Origin: Strongylocentrotus droebachiensis
Taxonomy: Eukaryota; Echinodermata; Echinoidea; Camarodonta; Strongylocentrotidae
Length of the DNA: 64,000 nt
Direction: 5' to 3'
Assembly: GCA_035222895.1 (NCBI GenBank)
Contig: JAVYIG010006855.1
Location: forward strand, 46,756-110,755
Positions 11,864 to 23,635 of the stretch are shown piece by piece. Every line of letters begins with the position of its first letter. The stretch's first letter is position 1. The notes under the pieces are model-generated. The model was not told the origin of the DNA. It ran no database searches and saw nothing but the letters and a program-made list of their open reading frames with translations. The position numbers and the translations under genes were made by a program.

Positions 11864-14800
11864 ATGGCATCCTCTGATTCTGTGGACGTGGAAGACGAAA
11901 CTATTTTGACCGCCGTTTTCAAAGATTCTTTCCCTGGTAACGTATTTCACTATTCACATTCCATTTGATATGCTTTTTAAAACCAAATCTGATGGATAAA
12001 AATTGTGCTTTCTTCTTCGTATCCGTAATCCCATGTGTTGTAATTGTTTGGGCATAAATTTGTACAGTGCCCCATTTGTTTATTTTTGTGTTTGTGATTT
12101 GGGCGCTTGTCCACAACTGTGTTTGACCATTTTTGGACCCGTGACTTGTTTTGTGGTTGTTGTTGCGTAAAAAGGATTTATCGGAGCAAGTGCTGTGCAG
12201 TATGGTGGTATTCTTAGAAGACAATTTTTCATGGAAAACTGATGACTTTTGTCATGATAGAGTAAAGGAGGGGGTAAACGACCGGACCAGCTTCAGTTTT
12301 CGGCCGATCCGTTGGATGCATGGTAAAATCCCTTTAAAATACATCACATAATAGCATATCACATATCCCACACATACCATAGAGTAAAGTACCCGGTTTT
12401 CGGCCACTTAAGACAAAATCCTATTTATTGGACTCTTTACTTCCTATTTATTATCATTTCTTGTAGCAATGCCACATGATATTTTATTTTTCATCGAAAG
12501 TATGCCTTATTTGTATTTGAATTGAAGCTTATGTAATTGTCTATCTAATGAGGCAACGTTTTTTTAACGATAATTAACAATATGCAAATTAGCGCATAAT
12601 TAATTAGGAGAAATATGTTTTTTTTCCACTCGTCTTTCTCCGAATTCTGTATTTTGTGTTCATCACTAATTTAGTCTATGTGCACATTTCATTCAAAAAC
12701 TAATGTATAACATCAATCTGTTAATTGTTACCTTAATACCACAATACTCACTACATTTCCATAATATTTATGGGATTGGGGGGTCGGAATATGCAAATTA
12801 GCGCATGTATAATTAGTACAACTGCCAGTACAGCTGTGTACAACACTCGGACGGACCTATTCAACAACACTACATGCAAATGTATGCCTTTGATCATTTT
12901 TTTCCAAATAAACACAATATTTAATACTCTTGGATACATTAAGATATCACTGTGTCTTATATTTTGTTCTTATTTGAACAAGAAGCTAATGACGTTGCTT
13001 GCTTGCTCGCCTGAAGGTATGTGGTCACTGTTGTCAAGGGGGAGGAGCTTGGCTTGCAGTCTGTAGTGGGAAAAGAAATGGTTAAATATTATTATTCAAA
13101 TGTTTTAATTAGTATTAAAATCATTAAGATAATTTATTGTAAAAATATATTGTAACTACATTATAATCTGCTCACCTATTTAATTCCTAAATATCTTATC
13201 AATGTGAACTGAATAACTGATCTTCTTATGTACCTTTAGCAGATTATCTTTAGATCACCACGGCGGTAATCTTCCATGAGCTTGTATGAGTAGATGGCAT
13301 CATCATCATCATAGTGGACGTTGTACCAGTCGCAGTACCCAGGAACCTGGCTAATCACCTTCCCAAAGTACTCTTGGTGGGCAAACTTGTGCCAAATCTG
13401 GGGGGGGGGGAGAATCATACATGATAACGTTGATGATAATGTTTATATACAATTCATGTTCATGCATATAAATTGAAATCTGTCTAGTAAAAAATAAAAT
13501 CTGGAATCCCAGGAAAGATTGATGATCACCTAGATGTGGAAAATTGGATATTTATTAGTTATTTTTATTTTTTTTCAGGGAAAAATCAGACTCAAGACAG
13601 AGACTCAGTCATTCATTATCATTGACATCACATATTCTCAAATTCAAAACTCATTCATAAATAAATAATTTGTTATTTTTGACTTTTTGAATTCACTTCA
13701 ATTTACATTGCCACTGTGAAAAAGCTAGGATTAATGCTGCTTTGAATGGTACCAAATACCTCAAATCTGGAAAATTTATTGAATTGTAAGTCGGCTAACT
13801 TATTTATAATAGTTTTTATAAGGCACAAAACATATTCCAGCACCAAAAACAATACATGGGACTGATAGGTGCTGTACATAATTTTGACCGATGAGGGCGT
13901 TTTGGGGAATTATTTCGCCAGCCAGCCTCTGAAGGGCCTATGAAATTCGCTCTAGCGATTATGCGCGATGTCTATTGGATACAAGTTTGGTACCAATTCA
14001 AAGCCAAGACCGTGAGCAACTCAAAAATAGTTGTCCGTACCTTGTCCTTACCCCTCACTTTCAAAATATATCGGCTCAAAAACAGGTCAAAATATCGACA
14101 AAAATAAGGCTTATTTTGCCTTTATCAAAACATTAGAACAAAATCACGGAAAAATCAACATTTTGGTATCAAATTCTCAGAAATTTTCTTACCTTCGTCC
14201 GAATCCATCTTGCGGTTTCCACACACTAAAACAAGCCATGGAGATGCGATTTCCCGCCACCGCCTCAAACCCGGAAGTAAAGCGGCGAAGCGTTGCGATT
14301 GGTATTTCAGCCGGCGATTCGCGACAAAAAAGGTACACTTTGAGACTCGTTTTTTCACATTTTCGTATCTATTTATTCAATTCAATGTCATTACATGGTT
14401 AAAAAAGGTATTTTTAGGGGAAAACATCATTACAAAACAAGACATGTTATATTTTTACATTAATATCAGACAATAATCAAAGGCATACATTGTGTAGTGT
14501 TGGAATAGGACCCCCCAAAATCGCCGCCCGTTTGGCATCGCTATTTCTTGTTCAAATCATGAAGCAAATATTATTATTATTTAAACAAAAAAAGAATCCC
14601 CCAAAAAAATCACGAATTGCCATGACAATATTCATTTCAATTTTCACTGTTTTGGAGCCGGTTATCGGCCGAGCGTTTCAGTTTACGGCCGCATGTACAA
14701 AGTCAATAGGAAGCGCTCGCGCGCGCCGTGCGTTTCTGCGCTGATGTATAGCACAAGCGGGCGGAGCAGCTATCCCACGCCGGAGCTCCCGGGTGCTCGC

Positions 14801-17800
14801 CTGGCCGAATACAGGCACAGCAGTGATCGGAAGTTGGAATCTGAATTAGACGGACATATCGTGTGTGCGTCGCGGTGTGCGGCTGCATTGATTTAATACA
14901 TGCGATGAGATACTTTTGAGCTTGCGACCAGCACAAAATCGGGCTCTATATCTGAAAAATACTTGAAATAAAGCTCATTTTATGGTACCCATATTTCTTA
15001 CATACACGCGTAAGAAACTCGATTTTTCAGATTTGGGTAGCGGGACCGCCGATTACATCGCTAAAATGTGATATTTTAGGATATATTTTTCATTGCAAAT
15101 GTGGTTCTTCAGTGACACTGGCATGGTATGGTATGTGTGGGATATGTGTTATGCTATTATGCGATGTATTTTAAAGTGATTTTACCATGTATCCAACCAA
15201 TTGGCCGAAAACCGGAGCTGACCGATTACCGGGTACTTTACTCTACCATGCCAGAGTCACTGAAGAACCGCATTTGCAATGGAAAATATATCCTAAAATA
15301 TCACATTTTAGCGATGTAATCGGCGGTCCCGCTACCCAAATCTGAAAAATCGAGTAGAGTAAAGGACCCGGTTTTCGGCCACTTAAGACAAAATCCTATT
15401 TTTTGGACTCTTTACTTCCTATATATTATCATTTCTTGTTCAAATCATGAAGTAAATATTATTATTATTTAAACAAAAAAAGAATCCCAGAAAAAAATCA
15501 CGAAATGCCATGACAATATTCATTTCAATTTTCACTGTTTTGGAGCCGGTTATCGGCATAGCGAACCAGTTTTCGGACGCATGTACAAAGTCAATAGGAA
15601 GCGCTCGCGCGCGCCGTGCGTTTCCGCGCTGATGTATAGCACAAGCGGGCGGAGCAGGTATCCCACGCCGGAGCTCCCGGGTGTTCGCGTGGCCGAAGAC
15701 AGGCACAGCGGTGATCGGCAATTGGAATCTGAATTAGACAGACATATCGTGTGTGCGTCGCGGTGTGCGGCTGCATTGATTTAATACATGCGATGAGATA
15801 CTTTTGAGCTTGCGACTAGCACAAAATCGGGCTCTAAATCTGAAAAATACTTGAAATAAAGCTCATTTTATGGTACCCATATTTCTTACAGACACGCGTA
15901 AGATACTCGATTTTTCAGATTCGGGTAGCGGGACTGACGATTACATCGCTAAAATGTGATATTTTAGGATATATTTTTCATTGCAAATGTGGTTCTTCAG
16001 TGACACTGGCATGGTATGGTATGTGTGGGATATGTGTTGTGCTATTATGCCATGTATTTTAATGTGATTTTACCATGCATCCAACCAATCGGCCGAAAAC
16101 TGGAGCTGTCCGATTACCGGCTCCTTTACTCTAGAGTAAAACCACCAAACTTCGGACGTTGCCAAACTGCGGACAAAAATTACTTTAACGGCTCGAACGC
16201 AAAATATGAGCCTAGCTCAGGCGGGTAACTTGCATGCATTTGATACTACTACTAACCTATATCGTTAGTACAAAAAGTTAGGGCAGGTTGCCGTCTGCAA
16301 AACTCACAAAAAACATCGAATTCAGAGACAGATTTCAGGTTACCTAGATTTTTACAGTTCCTTAACAGGGGAGTTAAGGTGTAGAGCCTCCAATATATCG
16401 ATTACAAATGAATCCTTGGCATATTTCAGGTGGTTTCTGCCAAAATTATGGGAGCTTATGAGATACTTTTTCACTCTATCGCGAAAATTTTCTTATGGCG
16501 GCCGTTACCACGGACCTAGGGGTACTAGATAGATTCCCCTACCAGGAGATGGCGCTCTTCCAAGCTTCGGACAGGCAACATTGAGTGTCATTTTGACTAC
16601 GAAAAAATAGCGCTTTCGTTATATTTTAGCACCAAAATATTGTACGAGTGTTGTGAAAAACACCTTTCTGATAGTTCTACCTAACTTAAATCTACCCAAA
16701 ACGAGAAAATAATACTTTTTTTCATGAAATCAACGCAGTCAAACTTACCCCCGTCGTACGATTTTGATCCGGTTTCCAAACCTCCGATGAATGCGCACTT
16801 TAGTGCGCACGCCGTACGTGCGATATACGTGCGCTACACATGAACGTCCGAAGCTTGGCAAGTGCGTCCGAAGCTTAGCATGAAAAAAGGTTCGGCGGGT
16901 AAGTAAATAATTCTAGTTTCCCATTTCCTTTACTAATTTTCTTTTCATGACATACATAAACAGTATTTGCACAACAATAGTATATTTGATCTTTCAATAA
17001 TTAAAAAAAGAATTTAATGTTTTCCCCCGTTTTGTCTTAAGTGTCCGAAGTTTGGCGGTCTTACTCTAGAGTAAAGGACCCGGTTTTCGGCCACTTAAGA
17101 CAAAATCCTATTTCTTGGACTCTTTACTTCCTATTTATTATCATTTCTTGTTCAAATCATGAAGCAAATATTATTATTATTTAAACAAAAAAAGAATCCC
17201 AGAAAAAAATCACGAATTGCCATGACAATATTCATTTCAATTTTCACTGTTTTAGAGCCGGTTATCGGCATAGCGAACCAGTTTTCGGACGCATGTACAA
17301 AGTCAATAGGAAGCGCTCGCGCGCGCCGTGCGTTTCCGCGCTGATGTATAGCACAAGCGGGCGGAGCAGGTATCCCACGCCGGAGCTCCCGGGTGCTCGC
17401 CTGGCCGAAGACAGGCACAGCGGTGATCGGAAGTTGGAATCTGAATTAGACAGACGTATTGTGTGTGCGTGGTGGGGTCCGGCTGCATTGATTTAATACA
17501 TGCGATGAGATACTTTTGAGCTTGCGACCAACACAAAATCGGGCTCTAAATCTGAAAAATACTTGAAATAAAGCTCATTTTATGGTACCCATATTTCTTA
17601 CATACACGCGTAAGAAACTCGATTTTTCAGATTTGGGTAGCGGGACCGCCGATTACATCGCTAAAATGTGATATTTTAGGATATATTTTTCATTGCAAAT
17701 GTGGTTCTTCAGTGACACTGGCATGGTATGGTATGTGTGGGATATGTGTTGTGCTATTATGCCATGTATTTTAATGTGATTTTACCATGCATCCAACCAA

Positions 17801-20800
17801 TCGGCCGAAAACTAGAACTGTCCGATTACCGGCTCCTTTACTCTAGGCTATCTTACGCGTGTATGTAAGAAATATGGGTACCATAAAATGAGCTTTATTT
17901 CAAGTATTTTTCAGATTTAGAGCCCGATTTTGTGTTGGTCGCAAGCTCAAAAGTATCTCATCGCATGTATTAAATCAATGCAGCCGGACCCCGCAACGCA
18001 CGCACGATATGTCTGTCTAATTCAGATTCCAACTTCCGATCACTGCAGTGCTAGTCTTCGACCAGGCGAGCACCGGGGAGCTCCGGCGTGGGATACCTGC
18101 TCCGCCCGCTTGTGCTATAGATCAGCGCGGAAACGCACGGCGCATGCGCGCGCTTCCTATTGACTTTGTACATGCGGTCGTAAACTGAATCGCTAGGTCG
18201 ATAAGTGGCTCCAAAACAGTGAAAATTGAAATGAATATTGTCATTGCAATTCGTGATTTTTTCTGGGATTCTTTTTTTGTTTAAATAATAATAATATTTG
18301 CTTCATGATTTGAACAAGTAATGATAATAAATAGGAAGTAAAGAGTCCAAAAAATAGGATTTTGTCTTAAGTGGCCGAAAACCGGCTCCTTTACTAGGGT
18401 GTCTGAACGATTTTTCAATTTTCAATTTGGGATCGTTTTTCACCATTTTTGTTTGATATTTGAATAAAAAATGAAATCGGAATAATACATTTCAAATTTC
18501 AAGTCTCACCGATGTTTCTATCAAAAGATACAGCCCCCTCCAAAACGCTGGTATATTCATATCGATCTGGCCAGAATCGACGAAAAAGACGTCCACGCAG
18601 AGTGATGTTGTTTTGCTAAATTCAGACAAACAGCTGTATCGCGTGATATGCAAGCGTATGCATATCGTACGCATGTTGCTAAGCCAATGCGCGACTAGCT
18701 TGCAGCTTGAGCCACGCTGTCTCCGCGATACGTGCCATTGACTAGTATGGGTGGCCGTTCCCGCCATAGAACCCGGAAGTGAATACACGTTATAGTCAAT
18801 GGCAATATCGCGGAGACAACGTGCACGTTGTCTCCGCGATATTGCCATTGACTATAACGTGTATTCACTTCCGGGTTCTATGGCGGGAACGGCCACCCAT
18901 ACTTTCATTCACTATAATGTGTAATTGAATTTGGGGTTTCGTTCGTACGCGGAGATGTTACGCGATGTAACCATGGTTTGGACTGAGCGGAGCGCACGCC
19001 CCCTAATTAGCTGATCCACCAAATAGCGGGAAGGGTATTTTTGAACTGTTATCAGTTGTGATCCCTGGGGGCTAGCGAAAATATAAGCACATAGAATTGT
19101 TCCTTAGGACTGGGACTACTTATCGATCGGGGCGTCATATCTAAAAAGTGGCAAACCTCAAAGTTAGCCAGGACACAATGTTTAAAATGCTGTTGTGACC
19201 AAGATATTTTTAGAATTTCGGGGGCTACGTCCCTTTGGAAATATTGGAATTCACCTGCTCTTTCATATGACACCTCATTTATTGAGTATCACCTTCAGGA
19301 TCACAACAGATAAAGGTTTGAATCTCGAATTGAAAAAAAAATAGACTGCATATGGATGCGTGTAATCTCTATGGGAAGAATTTTAGCACACAACATCGGG
19401 TGCGCGATCAGACACCCTACCTTTACTGTAGGCAAATTCATGCAAAAAGATATAGGTCTAGGCCTATTCAAAAAATTGACTTGAAAACACATCAGAAAAT
19501 TAGTCTGAACCGAGTCAGGAGCAAATTTGAAGAAATTATATTTTTAATTTACAACCAAAGATATAAGAAGAAGTATTATTACTAAAAATGTCCTTAGACA
19601 TTCGACAACTGAAAGTGACGCACACGTTTGCGTTGCGTGCGTTCTCGAAACCAAAATCGTACCTCCTATACACACACTCGTGCCATACCACGAATGGTCC
19701 GTTGTGGGAAGCTAGCGGGCTAGGAGTTTGCCAGCGAGACCAACGCACCTTCAGAGATTCGCCGCACGCAATTTCAAGGGTGATTTTGAAGCAGTGAAGA
19801 ATATTGGCGCTGCGATGCGCAGAAATATACTTGAAAGAAACTTAAAACATCATACCTGAATTTTCAGAAAATCGTATTTGTATTAGTGTACCTAGATGTG
19901 ACTTGTTTACAACTCTGATTTTATGAAGATTTGTCGGGAAAAAAATGTCAATTTTTTCTGCTTCGTGGTCATTTCTAGGCTAATATTTAAAAAGTTGTAT
20001 CAGTAATGGGTCCGATGTTTCTCTTATCGTACTCGCATGTTATTTCTACATAGATTAAACATAGGATGGTTAAGGGTAAACCGGATAACATTATAAAAAA
20101 GATATATCCTTCCACCCTCCCATATCCAAGTTTTGGGCTGATTAGTGCCGACCCACCGCAGATTGGGTATGTGCGCGGGCGCCCTCTAGTGCCCCATGAA
20201 CGTGCCTAGTCATGACCTGATATTTTGATAATCAATAGAAATTTAGCAACTTTGTGTGAATAAAATCACCAAAATTTCAAACGATCATGTGTGGATGTGT
20301 CCGCGCAGTGTTGGCATGCTGTTTTTTTTTAGATTCATACCGCCGCTTTGGAAATTACTGATTTTGAGCCTTGTGATTACTGATTTTCTGTTGTGGAGGT
20401 TGGCAGCTCTGCACATGGATGAGTGATGGACCGATGACTGCTATGTCAGCTCAGAGACTTGATGGAGTAATTCCTTTTGCAGCTCCCTCAGGAAGCTATA
20501 GGGTAGAGTGCCCAGTATTCGTTCACTTAAGGGGAAATCGCTAATATTTTGAATTCTTACCTCTTTTATTTGGCAATCTACCCATCAAAAGAAAAGAAAT
20601 TTATTCCTCTAACAGGATTTTATAGTCACTTAAAATATAGATCTAGATAGAGTCTAAGCAAAATACTTCCAAAAGAAGACGGAGCATTTTTCTGCCCAGA
20701 ATTCGGTCACGCGATTTGTGCCTGGTATCTCCGTTGCCAAGGAGCGAAGCGTATTTGCGCACTATTTTCACACAATTGCGCGATAAAGCACTGAATGTCA

Positions 20801-23601
20801 ATGCGTTGACCGAATACTGGCCGAGCGATACCGCATGGCAAGGGTATCGTATAAATACCTCTTGCACATCGGCAAGTGCGTCATTTGAAAATTCGCTGCG
20901 ATGGAGCGAACACGGAAGTGATTCTCTTCACACACATACTAAATTCATTGCGACAGCACACATAGTTGTTTCGCAATAGACTTCTACATATGGCTATGCA
21001 TGTTAGCGCATGTGCTAAGAGAATGCGGAAGTGCAGAAAGTTGTGCGACACTGACCAATTTCAAGCTCAGTTGGAGATCTTTCCGGGGCCCTAAATCTGA
21101 TTTAATTTTGAGAGTTAAGAAAAGTTGTTCAGCTGCCTGATTTGTGCAAGTTTCGTGGCTCATAAATTATTTTTTAAATTGTTACAGCTGTTGAAACGGC
21201 TGTCTGACCGAATACTGGGCGCGCTACCCTAGTAAACAACAAGGGAGCTGAACCTAGCTAGGAGAATAGCAGAAACACCTCGAAAATGTCTGAATTGATT
21301 ACAAAAGTGAAATATTTTTTAAAATTTTGTTTTTTTGTTTCCGTGTCTAGAATCATGGCGGGAGAATCCAGACTTTGCCTTGTACCTGACGGAGCTCAGC
21401 TCGTTTGGAGTGGACAAACTATGTAAGCCATTTGTTCCTGAATAGACCACTTTCCTAATGAAACCAAATCTAATTGTTGCTAGGTAGGACATACGTTATA
21501 GCTTGTCCTACCTAACAACACATTATGTATGCAATTCACATTCTCACTTTCCCTGAAGTGATAACAATAATGATAATGTTAATGGCAACGCTCAAAATAC
21601 ACGGGGGCGGTGAGCGATTCACCCCCGTGAGCTCCATAATCGCCCCCGTCAGGTTGCTCACGGGGGCGATTGCAAAATTAAAAATCGCCCCCATGGAATT
21701 ATAAAATAAAGATTATCTTTTCTGATATAACTTTAACACAATATTGAGTATCAATTTTCAAACCTTAAAGGGATCCGGTAACTTTGTCTCAGATTCTGAA
21801 AAATTCTGGATTTAGATCATGATGCGATGATAATTATAAACCTTTAAACAAATGTAGGTCAGTCAGGAACCCTATGACTTTTACAAGCCGATCGCCTGTC
21901 TGATTATCAAGATATTTATGATTGGAATTACAAATTTTGAAGACCGTTCGCCTGACGGTTTTCATAACACTACAGTCTATTGGGGAAAACGAGTATGGTA
22001 AAACCGGTCACTCAAAGATTTTTACTTTTTTGAGGCACTTCTTGAACATTTTGAAGCGCAATTTTTTTAGGGCTTCAATATTACACCATATCACAGACCC
22101 TGATAACACGTAGGGCCGTGTATCTCAGATTTAACATTGTTAAACGATCCCTTTAAACAAATGAAATGGAACTTAGATGTCCCTATCACTCCCATCTCTA
22201 TGAGTATTACCGATACAAAAAAAAACGGAAGCTCGCACTATTGTGCGGCCGTCAGCAGTCGCTATACTGCGCCGGTAGTACAGGTTTGCACGCTGACGCC
22301 CAATATCTGCTGGAGCTGGAGACGATCACGCAAAGACTGAAATATGCAGACGTATTTCGTTGTGAAAAGTGTGAATCCTCTGAAATCTGGTGACTCTAAA
22401 AGACCAGCAAATTATGTACCTCGACCAGTAAATCAATATCGAGAAGAAGAACAAGACCAAAGATGTTGCAGGGGCGGATCTAGGCGGTTTTGGGGGTTTA
22501 ACCCTCCTACCCCCCCCCCCCCCCCCCCCCCCTCCCCCTTGGGCTGCCAAGTGAAAATGTGATGAGCATAGAAAAATGCCATCATGTGTCCAGACCTACA
22601 CAGTATAGATGTCAGTAGATGCCAGGAAAGCATCACTTACGGGGGTTCAAAATTGCACCAAAAAAAAAGCTCCGCACGTTAGTAGATGCCAGGAAAATAT
22701 CACTAACGGGGGTCCAAAATAGCACCAAAAAATCGTCTCGCCGCTTTGCGGCTCGTAGACGATGTTACGCATGTTAGTAGATGTCTGGAAAACATCACTG
22801 TCTTACGGGGGTTCAAAATAGCAACAACAAAAATCGCCTCACCGCTATGCAGCTCGTGGACGATAAATGATAATGATAAAAAACAAGGAATTTAGAAGTT
22901 CCATGGGTATTAAAATAAGAGCCCCCGTCAGCACTAAAAGAGCCCCTGTGAGAAGGCTCACGGGGGCTCTTTTTTTCTGGGAAGAGCCCCCGTGGACAAA
23001 AAATTAATTTGAGCCCTGGTTAATGGTAATGATAATAAAAATAGTAATAACAACAACAACAATGACAATAGTAGTGGTAGTAGTAGTAATAGTAGTAGTA
23101 GAAGTATGCCAGGTCTGTCTCTGAAAACTCACGCGATTTTACTTTGAGTTGCAGTTGAAGGCGCCGATTTAATAATAATGATAATAGCAAACAATGCTGT
23201 TTTTAAAACCAAAGATGACAGACTACTTTTCCTCCGAGTCCAATCAGAAATCCCAATTTTACTTTGGGTTTTATTGTGAATACCATAGAATAATCAAGAT
23301 CTGATTCTCTTCCTTTTCTCTATTCTTCATCCAATGTTGCTCAGCTCGAGAGCCAGAGAGGTTGTCAGATGAAAGATCACAGGTCCTGCAACAAACTCAA
23401 GAGCTAGCATTTGATAACTACAAGACATTCATTGAAACGGCCGACTGTTCCAGGGAGATTGTGGAAGATGTAAGCTGTTTGATTCACGTTCTGTAAACTT
23501 TTTCACTTGAAAATATAGTATGAAGTCCTTCATAAATGTGACTATGATAATTATGTTTAATGAAATCATGATGCTAGCTTGAGGGACAGGCAGATAGAGA
23601 A

Positions 23602-23635
<34 letters not shown>

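Larger units (their letters stand above)
12382..15243 (+). mobile_element. Element A: TA-flanked MITE (775-bp family) interrupted by a 2.08-kb element
   Basis: Starts GAGTAAAGTACCCGGTTTTC and ends CCGGGTACTTTACTC, flanked by TA at 12380-12381 and 15244-15245. The flanks CATACCA-TA and TA-CCATGCC rejoin to the reverse complement of a segment of the same family, showing it landed in element E. Removing the inner insert plus one target copy (2087 bp) from 2862 bp leaves exactly 775 bp, the length of copies B and C. Confidence 0.85.
12260..18394 (-). mobile_element. Element E: outer TA-flanked MITE (775-bp family, reverse), split by insertions
   Basis: Reverse-orientation copy of the family seen intact at 15357-16131 and 17069-17843. 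Its pieces are 12260-12381, 15246-15356 and about 17851-18394, each colinear with the reverse complement of the intact copies and summing to about 777 bp. It starts TA-GAGTAAAGG (TA at 12258-12259) and ends CTCCTTTAC-TA (18395-18396). Copy A is inserted at its first internal TA and the B-X-C chain at a second. It has no coding capacity and lies in COG8 intron 1. Confidence 0.85.

Noticed and set aside
14693-17496. Similar 60-77 codon frames ([12 protein letters not shown]...) in several places
   Set aside because: They repeat because the 775-bp MITE repeats. Copies differ by non-conservative changes and one copy reads on the opposite strand.
22326-22636. Glycine-rich and proline-rich frames
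   Set aside because: Created by a poly-C tract inside the hAT-like element.
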